Shown here piece by piece: positions 40,365-49,704 of a stretch of 64,000 bases of DNA. Below the pieces are notes generated by a model. It was not told the origin of the DNA. It saw nothing but the letters and a program-made list of their open reading frames with translations, and made no database searches. The DNA comes from Streptomyces sp. NBC_01353 (GTDB taxonomy: Bacteria > Actinomycetota > Actinomycetes > Streptomycetales > Streptomycetaceae): the NCBI RefSeq assembly GCF_036237275.1, contig NZ_CP108352.1:6014001-6078000 (forward strand), written 5' to 3'. Both the position numbers and the translations under genes were made by a program. Within the stretch, counting starts at the first letter, position 1. Every line of letters starts with the position of its first letter.

Positions 40365-41617
40365 TTCTTGCGCCCGCTCAGCAGGAAGCCGATGCCGACG
40401 CCGACCACCATGCCGATGCCGATGATCCACCACAGGTCGAAGGAGCCGGAGTCCCCGTCCCCCTCGCTCGGCGACGCGCTCGCGGACGGCGTGCTCTGCG
40501 GCGCGGGGCCGGTGGCGTTCAGCTCCTTGACGAGGTCGGTCGAGCCGAAGGCGCGGGGGTCGACACCCATCGCGTTCGAGGCGAAGACCAGCTGCGCCCA
40601 GGCGGCGGGGCCGCTCTCCCTGGCCCAGGCAGCGGAGTTCTGCTGCAGCCAGGTCAGCGCCCCGGTCGCCTCCTTGGTGGCACCGGTCGCGGCGAGTGCG
40701 ACGACGGCGTCGGCGGTGTTGCCGAAGTCGGGCAGCTCGGTCGGGTCGGTGGCGCCGGGCATCGGCGGGGTGTTCAGGTGACCGGTCCGCGCGAGCGCGC
40801 CGGCCAGGTAGGAGGCGCCGTTGAGCGCGGCCCGCTCGGCGGAGGGCTTCGGCAGGTCCTTGCAGGTCGGGGACTGCTCGGGCTTCACCCCGCCGGCGGT
40901 GATGCCCTTGCCGAGCCCGGCGATGGTGGCGGCCGCGGTGGCGTCGGCGTTCGCGAACAGCCGCCCGTCCTTGTCCGGCTGGTACGCGAAGGCGCCCGGG
41001 CCGTCCTTCGTGGAGCAGGGGGTCGCGAAGGTGAGCAGGGCGTCGTACGGCGTCCGGCCCTCGACCGACTTCACCTCGCCGGGCTTGTCGCCCAGGGCGG
41101 CGAGCGCGCTGACCACGAGGGAGGTCGAGTTGGCGTCGCTGGGGCTGCCGGGGTTGTAGCCCCAGCCGCCGTCCTTGTTCTGGACGCCCTTCAGCCAGCC
41201 GGAGCCCGCCTTGACGGCCTTGGACACCGCCTCGGGGTCGGCGCTCTGCTTCTGCACGGCGGCGAGGGCATGGAGGGCGACGGCGGTGGCGTTGGTGTCC
41301 AGCATCGTGGCCGGGGTGCACGGCTTGGCGGGGTCCGGCCGGTACGAGGAGAACGCGCCGCTCTCGCACTGCTGCCCCTTCAGCCAGGTCACGGCCTGCT
41401 CGGCGGGCTGCACCCCACTGATCCGCTGCGCGATGAAGGCGAGCGACTGGCGCCAGACACCGTCGTACGTCGGGTCCTTCGCGCCGTAGAGACCGGCGGG
41501 GATCACCGGTGCGGGCGTGGGGGTCGGAGAGGGCGCGGCGGACGCGGCGGGGGCCAGCGCGGTGCAGAGCACGGCGGCGGTGGCGAACGCGGCGGCGCCG
41601 CGGCGGACGGTGGTCAT
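40361..41617 (-). CDS. surface-anchored alpha/alpha-barrel (prenyltransferase/squalene-cyclase repeat) protein
   Basis: A 418-aa protein from ATG 41617 (AGGAGAGG 10 nt upstream). Signal peptide MTTVRRGAAAFATAAVLCTA to APAASA. Repeats of the terpene-cyclase/prenyltransferase type: AEQAVTWLKGQQCESGAFSS, TNATAVALHALAAVQKQSAD, VKAGSGWLKGVQNKDGGWGY, ANSTSLVVSALAALGDKPGE and NTADAVVALAATGATKEATG. The C-terminus has a TM (WWIIGIGMVVGVGIGFLLS) and GRKK, so it is anchored on the outside. No catalytic DXDD motif, so it is not an active cyclase. It is the first gene after the cobalamin riboswitch; human transcobalamin and intrinsic factor have the same barrel fold, suggesting corrinoid binding (inference). 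Confidence 0.83.
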   Translation of the reverse strand: MTTVRRGAAAFATAAVLCTALAPAASAAPSPTPTPAPVIPAGLYGAKDPTYDGVWRQSLAFIAQRISGVQPAEQAVTWLKGQQCESGAFSSYRPDPAKPCTPATMLDTNATAVALHALAAVQKQSADPEAVSKAVKAGSGWLKGVQNKDGGWGYNPGSPSDANSTSLVVSALAALGDKPGEVKSVEGRTPYDALLTFATPCSTKDGPGAFAYQPDKDGRLFANADATAAATIAGLGKGITAGGVKPEQSPTCKDLPKPSAERAALNGASYLAGALARTGHLNTPPMPGATDPTELPDFGNTADAVVALAATGATKEATGALTWLQQNSAAWARESGPAAWAQLVFASNAMGVDPRAFGSTDLVKELNATGPAPQSTPSASASPSEGDGDSGSFDLWWIIGIGMVVGVGIGFLLSGRKK

Positions 41618-41699
41618 GCGTGCTGGCCTCTCCTGCGGCCGGGCACCGGCACGCACAAGGCACCAGGCTCGGCTCCGTATTCCTCGACGGTGCCGGCGG

Positions 41700-41830
41700 T
41701 CACGTCCCGACGGGGCATTCCGACTCACCGTCGACGGCTTGAGGACGACGGTTCACGGTTGCGGGTCAGTGCCGGAATTGCACCGGCTTCCCCCCGTACG
41801 GGCATGATGACGACTCGCACACTCTACCGG
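41700..41830 (-). ncRNA. cobalamin riboswitch
   Basis: Reading the reverse strand: GGGGGGAAGCCGGTGCAATT, CCGGCACTGACCCGCAACCG, TGAACC, then a variable arm and GTGAGTCGGAATGCC. These are the conserved B12-riboswitch blocks (GGGAAnccGGUG, the B12 box GCACUGACCCGCAACCGUGA, AGUCGGAnnCC). It precedes the alpha-barrel gene at 41617 with about 85 nt to the ATG, so it controls the five-gene ECF operon: repression when cobalamin is plentiful (family knowledge). Ends are approximate. Confidence 0.9.
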
Positions 41831-41867
41831 CCCGTACCCTTTGCGACCGGTGGGTGCGAGGCGCCTC

Positions 41868-42146
41868 ACACACAGCCTGCACGGGCCCCGGCTCGCCCGG
41901 TTACATGTCGCCCGAGCAGGCGGAGGGCAGGACGGTCGGCTCGGCCGCGGACGTCTTCTCCCTCGGCACGGTCCTTGCCTTCGCGGCGACGGGGCGCGGG
42001 CCGTTCGGCGGCGGGTCGGTGGCCGAGCTGCTCTACCGGCTCGGGCACCACGAGCCGGACCTCGACGGGGTCGGGGGCCGCTTCGGTGAGCTCGCGCGGG
42101 ACTGTCCGGCCAAGCGGCCCGAGGACCGGCCGCCGCGCCGGCGCGT
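41868..42146 (+). pseudogene. Ser/Thr protein kinase fragment
   Basis: The frame reads TGPGSPGYMSPEQAEGRTVG, SAADVFSLGTVLAFAATGRG, PFGGGSVAELLYRLGHHEPD and LARDCPAKRPEDRP. This is the activation segment (GSPGYMSPEQA), helix F (DVFSLG) and the C-terminal lobe of a Hanks-type kinase. The N-lobe, Walker-like lysine and catalytic loop are absent, and the frame runs into the MBL gene end. It is a decayed remnant between the riboswitch and the MBL gene. Confidence 0.75.
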
Positions 42147-43186
42147 CAGACCGCCACGTACGCCACCGGGTCGGTGCCCTCGGCGGCCTCCGCGCGGCCC
42201 AGTTTCACCAGGCGTCGCACATGGGCCTCGGCCTCGCTGACCGCGATGTTCCTGGAGCCGTACGGGATCTGCTCCCAGGGCCTGTTCCACTCCATGCGCT
42301 CGGCGAGCTGCCACGGCGTGAGCGGGGTCGCCAGCAGGCCGAGGAGCCCGGTCAGCCGCTCCTCGTGGTGGTCGAGCAGCTCCCGTACCCGGCCGGCCGC
42401 GTCCGCGAAGGCGTACTGGTGGGCGGGGAGCACCTCGGCGACGCCGAGCCTCCCGATCCGCTCCAGCGAGTCCAGGTAGTCGCCGAGGGGGTCGGTGACC
42501 GTGGAGTCGTCCGGGTCCTCGTACAGGCCGATGTGCGGGGAGATCCCGGGCAGCAGATGGTCGCCGGAGAAGAGCCGGCCGTGGCCGGGCAGCCGCGCGG
42601 GGTGCTCCTCCTCCAGGTGGAGGCAGACATGGCCGGGGGTGTGGCCGGGGGTCCAGATCGCGCGCAGCCGCCGCCCGGCGAGGTCGAGGAGCTCGCCGGG
42701 GACGATCTCGCGGTCGGGGACGGCCGAGCGGAGCCCGGGAAGCGTCCGGGTCCGGCCGCCCGACGAGCGGGCGGCGAGGAGGGGGGCGATGTGATCCTCG
42801 GGGGCGCCGACGGTGGCCAGTTTGCGGGCGAGGTACTCGAGCCAGGTGGCGGGCTCGGACCCGCGGGTACGGCGGACGACGGCGGTGTCGGCGGCGTGCA
42901 TCGCGATCCACGCGCCGGACGCCTCGCGGACCTGCCCGGACAGACCGTGGTGGTCGGGGTGGTGGTGGGTGATGACGACCCCGTGGACGTCCCGTACGGA
43001 GGTGCCCAACGCGGCGAGCCCGTCGGACAGTTCGTTCCAGGAGGCGGGGTCGTCCCAGCCGGTGTCGATCAGGACGGGGCCGCGGTCGGTGTCGATGACG
43101 TGGACCAGGGTGTGGCCGAGCGGGTTGTCGGGGATGGGGACCTGGATCGACCAGACGCCTCCGCCGTGTTCGGTCACCTGGCTCAT
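42146..43186 (-). CDS. metallo-beta-lactamase fold hydrolase (lactonase/glyoxalase-II like)
   Basis: A 346-aa protein from ATG 43186 (GAGGG 5 nt upstream). ITHHHPDHHGLSGQ carries H74-x-H76-x-D78-H79; AIWTPGHTPGHVCLHL gives the next His, RLFSGDHLLPGISPHI the bridging Asp. A C-terminal helical extension (RVRELLDHHEERLTGLLGLL, EAEAHVRRLVKLGRAEA) is typical of the LACTB2/actinobacterial MBL group often located with steroid or acyl-CoA genes. The promoter element at 43224-43262 matches that of the aldehyde dehydrogenase at 48235, implying shared regulation. Confidence 0.87.
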   Translation of the reverse strand: MSQVTEHGGGVWSIQVPIPDNPLGHTLVHVIDTDRGPVLIDTGWDDPASWNELSDGLAALGTSVRDVHGVVITHHHPDHHGLSGQVREASGAWIAMHAADTAVVRRTRGSEPATWLEYLARKLATVGAPEDHIAPLLAARSSGGRTRTLPGLRSAVPDREIVPGELLDLAGRRLRAIWTPGHTPGHVCLHLEEEHPARLPGHGRLFSGDHLLPGISPHIGLYEDPDDSTVTDPLGDYLDSLERIGRLGVAEVLPAHQYAFADAAGRVRELLDHHEERLTGLLGLLATPLTPWQLAERMEWNRPWEQIPYGSRNIAVSEAEAHVRRLVKLGRAEAAEGTDPVAYVAV

Positions 43187-43223
43187 GGGCCCTCATCTCT
43201 CCGCGACGGCAAGGAGCTTGCTC

Positions 43224-43262
43224 GACCACTGCCCACTATAACGAGAACTGACGATCCGTCAG
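43224..43262. promoter_or_regulatory. shared promoter/operator element (partner at 48153)
   Basis: GACCACTGCCCACTATAACG then AGAACTGA at 43224-43251 differs at 2 of 28 positions from 48153-48180. It is followed by CTGACGATCCGTCAG (43248-43262), a perfect interrupted palindrome. It lies upstream of the MBL start at 43186. Confidence 0.75.
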
Positions 43263-43482
43263 AGTGGCCTGCGTCGCATTGACTTAACACCGTGTCCGAC
43301 CTGCGGTCGGGCCGTCATGGCTGGTCGTTGCCGACCTCGCTGGCCCCCCTCGCACGGCCCAAGGACGGCCCAGCGCATCATCGCCGAGCGAAGCAGTGAT
43401 GGCTGTCAGTGCCGGAGGCTGGTGCGACCCGCCGTTTCGAGTGCAACGGGTGTGGCGCTCTCGGAGGAATTCGAGCGCCCGT

Positions 43483-43516
43483 GGGCATGCCGCGTGACGT
43501 GTCGTGCGGCATGCCC
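43483..43516 (-). terminator. terminator of NCS2 permease gene
   Basis: GGGCATGCCGC pairs perfectly over 11 bp with GCGGCATGCCC, 5 bp after the permease stop. Confidence 0.8.
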
Positions 43517-43520
43517 TGAT

Positions 43521-44972
43521 TCATCGGCGTCGTCGGACGTGACGCGGGGGGAGGTGTGCCTGGCTGTTGATGCCTTCGAAGGCGTTGACCTGCGCGGTGG
43601 GGATGTGGCTCTCGTTGGCCTCGCTGCCGCGCCCGAAGTGGTTCAGGAGCAGGTTGAGGAGGGCGGCGACGAGGCATCCCGCCGTGATGCCCGATCCCAG
43701 CACCATGGTGACGGGCGCGGGGAGCCGGCCGTAGAAGTCGGCCGATGCGACGGGGAAGAGGCCGAAGGCGAGGGCGACGGACACGATGATGCCGTTGTGT
43801 CCGGTGGCCAGGGACGCCTTGGCGAGGGTCCGGATTCCGGCGACGGTGATCGAGCCGAAGAAGACGACTGCTGCCCCGCCGAGTACGGGCAGCGGCACGA
43901 GCGCGACCAGCGAGCCCAGGACCGGTACGAGGCCCATGAGGACCAGGATCGCTCCGCACAGGGTGACCGCGTACCGGCTGCGGATGCGGCTGATCGCGAC
44001 CAGGCCGACGTTCTGCGCGTAGGCGCAGCTCACGAAGGCTCCCAGGGCTCCGCCGAGTGCGGTGCCCAGTCCCTGGGCGCGCAGGCTGCCGGCGATGACG
44101 CGGTCGTCGACCGGCCTGTCGACGACCGATCCCACCGCGATCAGGGATGCGGTGGACTCCGTCATGGAGACGAGCATGACGACGAGCATGGTGGCGATGA
44201 CCGGCGCCTCGAACTGCGGGGCGCCGAAGGCGAAGGGTTCCGGGAGTGCGAACAGCGGTGCCTGGGAGAGGTGGTGGAAGTCGACCTTGCCCATCGGTAC
44301 CGCGGCGGCCGTGCCGGCGATGAGGCCGAGCAGGATCGCCACCCGTTGCAGGAAACGTCCGCTCAGGAGTCGGTGGAGGAGAAGGGTGAAAGCGAGGGTT
44401 CCGGCGGCGAGCGCGAGGTTGGACGGTGAGCCGTAGCCGGAGGACTCGGGGTCGCCGCCCCGGGCCCACTCCCCGGCCACCGGCAGCAGCGAGAGTCCGA
44501 CCAGCGTGATGACGGAACCGCTGACGACGGGCGGGAAGAAGCGGACGAGCCGGCAGAAGGCGGGCGCCAGGAGGAAGCAGACGGCCCCGGCGACGAGCGT
44601 GGCGCCGAACACCAGGGGCAGGGTGTCCTGCCCCCGTGATACGGAAGCGGCGAGGGCCGGGGAAACCACGGCGAACGAGACGCCGTTGGTGACGGGCAGC
44701 CCGGCCCCGACACCCCAGAAGCGCAGCGTCTGGGCGACGGTGGCCAGGCCCGCGACGACCAGGCTCGCGGCGAGCAGAACGGTGAGCTGTGCCGCGGTCA
44801 GTCCGATCGCGCCGCCGATGATCAGTGGAGGCGCCGCGAGGCCCGCGTACATGCTGGCCACGTGCTGCAGGGCGGCGGGGAGCATCCGCCGCATGGGTAG
44901 CACTTCGTCCGCGGGACGGGTGGGGAGGGACGGGGCGGAGCGGTCGTGCGTGAAGAGCGTAGGCGAGCGCAT
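43521..44972 (-). CDS. NCS2 family nucleobase (xanthine/uracil-type) permease
   Basis: A 483-aa protein from ATG 44972 (GGAGGGAC upstream). Family features: ALQHVASMYAGLAAPPLIIG, the NCS2 QHV motif, GLPVTNGVSFAVVSPALAAS, MTESTASLIAVGSVVDRPVD (the ESTA motif of TM8), FVSCAYAQNVGLVAISRIRS (with QNVGLV) and LVPLPVLGGAAVVFFGSITV. Xanthine/urate type is favoured by the E-S-T-A and Q-N-V-G pattern. Proton-coupled uptake across the membrane. A GGAA-N6-TTCC element lies 160 bp upstream. Paralogue of the permease at 46377. Confidence 0.9.
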   Translation of the reverse strand: MRSPTLFTHDRSAPSLPTRPADEVLPMRRMLPAALQHVASMYAGLAAPPLIIGGAIGLTAAQLTVLLAASLVVAGLATVAQTLRFWGVGAGLPVTNGVSFAVVSPALAASVSRGQDTLPLVFGATLVAGAVCFLLAPAFCRLVRFFPPVVSGSVITLVGLSLLPVAGEWARGGDPESSGYGSPSNLALAAGTLAFTLLLHRLLSGRFLQRVAILLGLIAGTAAAVPMGKVDFHHLSQAPLFALPEPFAFGAPQFEAPVIATMLVVMLVSMTESTASLIAVGSVVDRPVDDRVIAGSLRAQGLGTALGGALGAFVSCAYAQNVGLVAISRIRSRYAVTLCGAILVLMGLVPVLGSLVALVPLPVLGGAAVVFFGSITVAGIRTLAKASLATGHNGIIVSVALAFGLFPVASADFYGRLPAPVTMVLGSGITAGCLVAALLNLLLNHFGRGSEANESHIPTAQVNAFEGINSQAHLPPRHVRRRR

Positions 44973-45344
44973 GGGGACAGTCCCTCCGAGGGGCCGCCCG
45001 GCCGGCACACGGCTGGGACGGTCGAAGCGAAGCACGGCCGGACGAGTCGGACAGGTGGACGGACCTGCCCGGAGGGATACGGAAATCGTGCCGGGATTCC
45101 GGATGGGGAGAACGGCACGATTCCTTATTACGGAATTTACTTTCCGCTGTGGACGGCTGCGACCCTACGAACGGGCCCCCTGGTCGTCAACTCCTCCAGG
45201 CAGACGAATTGATTCCTGTGATTCTTTGGAGGTATGCACAATCGCTGTCGGTCAGGGTGTCGATGAGCGCCAATCGGCGTCCTGAGCGCCTGCGGAACCC
45301 GCAGGTCTTGGCTGGAGCGCCCCCGACCCCTACGGTGTCCGGCT
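44973..45344. other. divergent intergenic region with inverted repeat
   Basis: A 372-bp gap between the permease and the HTH gene. It contains ATTCCTTATTACGGAAT (45119-45135) and the overlapping GGAATTTACTTTCC (45132-45145). A TACGGT hexamer (45331-45336) lies 8 nt before the ATG at 45345. Confidence 0.5.
45132..45145. promoter_or_regulatory. GGAA-N6-TTCC element upstream of NCS2 permease 1
   Basis: GGAATTTACTTTCC followed by GC and, two bases on, GTGGACG. The element at 46137-46150 has the same half-sites and a similar downstream block (GCATCGTGGACG). E. coli IclR-type repressors such as AllR use GGAA..TTCC operators, so an IclR-family regulator of purine uptake is a plausible reader (inference). 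Confidence 0.55.
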
Positions 45345-46061
45345 ATGTCATCCCCAGGTGATCTCCACGGAGCGTCCGAGGGCGAAAACTCCGCCTACCC
45401 GCCGCTCGAGCCCCGCCGCGCCGCCCGATTGCGCGAGGAGCTCGGACTCACGCGCGGCCAGGTCGCCTGGGCCGTCTCGGCCTTCCAGGGGCGCCCCTTC
45501 CACCCCGACACGCTCCTGGCCTGGGAGCAGGGGGCCGAGGTGCCGACGGCCCGTCAGGTCGACGCGCTGGCAGCCGCGTTGTGGTGTTCGCCGGGTGATT
45601 TGCTCGGCGAACCGGCCACGCTCCTGCAGTGCCGGAGGCTCCTCGGGCTGACGGTGGAGCAGGTGGCCGTGGGGGTCGGCATGACCCGCGACCGCTACGC
45701 CGAGGCGGAACGGCGCAACCGCTGGCGCGGGTCCGGGCGGCAGACCGAGGCACTGTTCGAGGTACTTCGGCCGTCTCCCGCCTGCTTCGTCGGCGCCTGC
45801 GGCAGGACGGGGCAGCTGCGCGTGCTGCTGCGCGAGGCGGTCACCGGATGGTGGCCGAACTACGTGAGGCCCGTCGCGAAGATCGTCCCCGTGGCGCCGG
45901 CGGAGATCCACCGCGCCCTGGAGCAGCTTCACTTGGCGTACCAGCGGATCGACAACCACGGCCGGATCGGAGCTGCTGCCGAAGAGATTGAGCGTGAGGC
46001 CTTGGCGTTCCTTGACCGGGTCGACGAACAGCTGTGGCGGCGGCTGCCCCAGGGCGCCTGA
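45345..46061 (+). CDS. XRE-like helix-turn-helix regulator
   Basis: A 238-aa protein from ATG 45345; the start lacks a Shine-Dalgarno and follows a TACGGT hexamer by 8 nt, so it may be leaderless. Two HTH-like units: ARLREELGLTRGQVAWAVSA ... TLLAWEQGAEVPTARQVDAL, and a second one CRRLLGLTVEQVAVGVGMTR with DRYAEAERRNRW. A C-terminal helical part (IHRALEQLHLAYQRIDN, EEIEREALAFLDRVDEQLWR) may dimerise. It lies between two NCS2 permease genes and is a candidate for their control or for a linked signal; no ligand domain is evident. Confidence 0.78.
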   Translation: MSSPGDLHGASEGENSAYPPLEPRRAARLREELGLTRGQVAWAVSAFQGRPFHPDTLLAWEQGAEVPTARQVDALAAALWCSPGDLLGEPATLLQCRRLLGLTVEQVAVGVGMTRDRYAEAERRNRWRGSGRQTEALFEVLRPSPACFVGACGRTGQLRVLLREAVTGWWPNYVRPVAKIVPVAPAEIHRALEQLHLAYQRIDNHGRIGAAAEEIEREALAFLDRVDEQLWRRLPQGA

Positions 46062-46136
46062 CTCCACCCGCCTCCCGGAAAGGAGCTCTTGACACGCTCG
46101 CCTTCAGGTGAGGCAATAGAGCCACCCAGCAATAAT

Positions 46137-46150
46137 GGAAGCTGCTTTCC
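46137..46150. promoter_or_regulatory. GGAA-N6-TTCC element upstream of NCS2 permease 2
   Basis: GGAAGCTGCTTTCC, followed by GCATCGTGGACG, parallel to the element at 45132. A TTGACA (46089-46094) lies 42 bp upstream, so the element would sit near the transcription start, consistent with repression. The 315-bp gap 46062-46376 has no gene. Confidence 0.55.
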
Positions 46151-46376
46151 GCATCGTGGACGATTCGTTTCAAGCAGTCTTCGGCAGGGCCTGTCGGGGC
46201 TCGCTCACCCCGCGGCACCCCAGCTCGGGCAACTCCCACGTTCCCCGTTCCTCAGGGCCCTCCTGCCGCCCGCTCGACTGCGTCATCGAACCAGTCCACA
46301 CGGCCCTCCGAGGCATCGGCTCTCCAGCGCCCCTCCTCGGACACCGTCGTGCACAGCAGCCCAGGAGGTACCTCCG

Positions 46377-47813
46377 ATGTCGCCCAGCGCCACCCCCCGC
46401 CCCGCCCCGGAGCCGGACACGGCCCCCGCCGCGAAGCATCCCGTCGACCAGACCCTGCCGTTCGGAAAGCTCCTCGGCGCCGGTCTCCAGCACGTGGCGG
46501 CCATGTACGCCGGTGTCGTCGCCCCGCCTCTGATCGTCGGCATCGGCGTGGGGCTGAGCACGACAGAGATCGCGTTCCTGATGGGCGCGAGCCTCTTCAC
46601 CGCCGGTATCGCCACCCTGCTGCAGACCATCGGCTTCTGGAAGGTCGGCGCGCGTCTCCCCTTCGTCAACGGCGTCTCCTTCGCCGGCGTGGCTCCGATG
46701 CTGGCCATCGCCAAGGCCGAAGGCCCCGAGGACGCACTGCCCGTCATCTACGGCGCCGTGATCGTGGCCGGAGTGTTCGGCTTCCTGCTCGCCCCCTGGT
46801 TCTGCAAACTCATCCGGTTCTTCCCGCCCGTCGTCACGGGCACCGTCATCACGCTCATCGGCGTGTCCCTGCTGCCCGTCGCCTTCAACTGGGCGCAGGG
46901 CGGCAACCCGCAGGCCGCGGATTACGGAGACATGAAGTACATCGGCCTCGCCACCGTGACACTCCTGATCACCGTGGTGCTCCGCAGAGTGCTGCGCGGT
47001 TTCCTCAAGCAGATCTCCATCCTGCTCGGACTCGTCGCCGGCACCCTGATCGCCCTGCCCCTCGGCCTCGCGGACTTCAGTGCCGTCACCGATGCCGACA
47101 TCATCGGCTTCCCCACTCCCTTCCACTTCGGCGCTCCGCAGTTCGCCGCCGCCGCGATCATCTCCATGATCATCGTGATGATCGTCTCCATGACCGAGAG
47201 CACCGCCGACGTGCTCGCCCTGGGCCAGATCGTCGACAAGCCCGCGGACGAGAAGACCCTCGCCGCAGCGCTGCGCGCGGACGGCCTGGGCACCGCGCTG
47301 AGCCCGATCTTCAACGGCTTCGCCGCCAGCGCCTTCGCGCAGAACGTCGGCCTGGTCGCCATCACCAAGGTCCGCAGCCGGTACGTCGTGGCCGCGGGCG
47401 GCGGCATCCTCCTCCTGCTGGGCCTGTGCCCGTTCCTCGCCTCGGTCGTCGCACTGGTCCCGCAGCCCGTCCTCGGCGGCGTCGGACTCGCCCTGTTCGG
47501 CACCGTGGCCGCCAGCGGAATCCAGACCCTCACCCAGGCGGGCCTCGACCGCGGCGACAACATCCTCATCGTGGCCATCAGCCTCGGCGTCGGTGTGATC
47601 CCCATGGCCAGCCCGAACTTCTACCACGCCTTCCCCGAGAGCATGCGCATCGTCCTCGACTCCGGCATCAGCACCGGCTGCGTCGTCGCCGTACTGCTCA
47701 ACCTCGCCTTCAACCACATCGGCCGCGGCAGTCAGAGCGACATCGCGGACACCGCCACGGAGCACGACACCACCCCGGAAACGGAGCCCACGTCGGCCGC
47801 GCAGGCGCACTGA
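46377..47813 (+). CDS. NCS2 family nucleobase (xanthine/uracil-type) permease
   Basis: A 478-aa protein from ATG 46377, with AGGAGGT upstream. GLQHVAAMYAGVVAPPLIVG (QHV motif), RLPFVNGVSFAGVAPMLAIA, MTESTADVLALGQIVDKPAD, GFAASAFAQNVGLVAITKVR and LVPQPVLGGVGLALFGTVAA are the NCS2 landmarks. It is a close paralogue of the protein encoded at 43521 with the same motif set, and the two share a GGAA-N6-TTCC upstream element. Substrate xanthine, urate or hypoxanthine type; not resolvable. A terminator follows immediately. Confidence 0.92.
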   Translation: MSPSATPRPAPEPDTAPAAKHPVDQTLPFGKLLGAGLQHVAAMYAGVVAPPLIVGIGVGLSTTEIAFLMGASLFTAGIATLLQTIGFWKVGARLPFVNGVSFAGVAPMLAIAKAEGPEDALPVIYGAVIVAGVFGFLLAPWFCKLIRFFPPVVTGTVITLIGVSLLPVAFNWAQGGNPQAADYGDMKYIGLATVTLLITVVLRRVLRGFLKQISILLGLVAGTLIALPLGLADFSAVTDADIIGFPTPFHFGAPQFAAAAIISMIIVMIVSMTESTADVLALGQIVDKPADEKTLAAALRADGLGTALSPIFNGFAASAFAQNVGLVAITKVRSRYVVAAGGGILLLLGLCPFLASVVALVPQPVLGGVGLALFGTVAASGIQTLTQAGLDRGDNILIVAISLGVGVIPMASPNFYHAFPESMRIVLDSGISTGCVVAVLLNLAFNHIGRGSQSDIADTATEHDTTPETEPTSAAQAH

Positions 47814-47824
47814 CCGCAGGCGGT

Positions 47825-47863
47825 GAGTGGGGTGTGCGCTCCCTGAGAGCGCGCATCCCACTC
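47825..47863 (+). terminator. terminator of NCS2 permease 2
   Basis: GAGTGGGGTGTGCGCTC pairs with GAGCGCGCATCCCACTC through two stem segments, 12 bp after the stop at 47813. Confidence 0.75.
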
Positions 47864-47865
47864 GT

Positions 47866-48102
47866 GTGCGGGAGGACGGGATGCACGCGCTCAGGCACTT
47901 CTACGCCTCGGTCCTTCTGGACGCGGGGGAGAACATCAAGGCTCTGAGCGGCTACCTCGGGCACGCGGACCCCGGGTTCACGCTGCGGGTGTACACGCAC
48001 CTCACGCCGAGCAGTGAGGGCCGGACCCGGAAGGCCGTCGACGACATGTATCGGAAGGTCGGCGGGGCGTCCGACGGCCCAGAGACGGCCCAGGCGGCAT
48101 GA
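47866..48102 (+). pseudogene. tyrosine integrase C-terminal remnant
   Basis: The frame reads REDGMHALRHFYASVLLDAG, ENIKALSGYLGHADPGFTLR then VYTHLTPSSEGRTRKAVDDM. It contains HALRHFYAS (Arg of the catalytic HxxR), LGHADPG (His) and the nucleophile Tyr of VYTHL, i.e. the C-terminal third of a tyrosine recombinase. The N-terminal domain and the first catalytic Arg are absent. It sits directly after the permease terminator, so it is a fossil of an integration at that spot. Confidence 0.8.
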
Positions 48103-48106
48103 CACA

Positions 48107-48141
48107 GGCCCCCACCAGCGGTAAAGCGGCTGGTGGGGGCC
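48107..48141 (+). terminator. strong terminator
   Basis: GGCCCCCACCAGC, 9-nt loop, GCTGGTGGGGGCC: a perfect 13-bp stem just after the integrase remnant. Confidence 0.8.
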
Positions 48142-48152
48142 CATCTCGTCCT

Positions 48153-48194
48153 GACCATTGCCCACTATAACTAGAACTGATATCAGTTCTGATA
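48153..48194 (+). promoter_or_regulatory. promoter/operator of aldehyde dehydrogenase gene
   Basis: GACCATTGCCCACTATAACT, then AGAACTGATATCAGTTCT (48173-48190), an 18-bp perfect palindrome. The first 28 bp match 43224-43251 at 26 positions. TATAAC is a plausible -10. The half-sites AGAAC and GTTCT recall the KstR half-site but the spacing is longer, so another TetR-type regulator is as likely (inference). Confidence 0.75.
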
Positions 48195-48234
48195 CACAGT
48201 CAGAAACATCGCGGGTTCCGGGAGGCAGTCGGTC

Positions 48235-49703
<1,469 letters not shown>

Positions 49704-49704
<1 letters not shown>

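Noticed and set aside
36623-40425. Long plus-strand frames over the ECF operon
   Set aside because: Composition is Arg/Pro-rich with no motifs and the minus strand encodes intact overlapping transporter genes.
41868-42146. Active Ser/Thr kinase
   Set aside because: Only the activation segment and C-lobe remain; the ATP-binding lobe and catalytic loop are absent.
43300-43480. Coding sequence between the MBL and permease genes
   Set aside because: Short frames in this interval have no ribosome site and no protein-like pattern; the strong hairpin at 43483 is enough to explain the structure.
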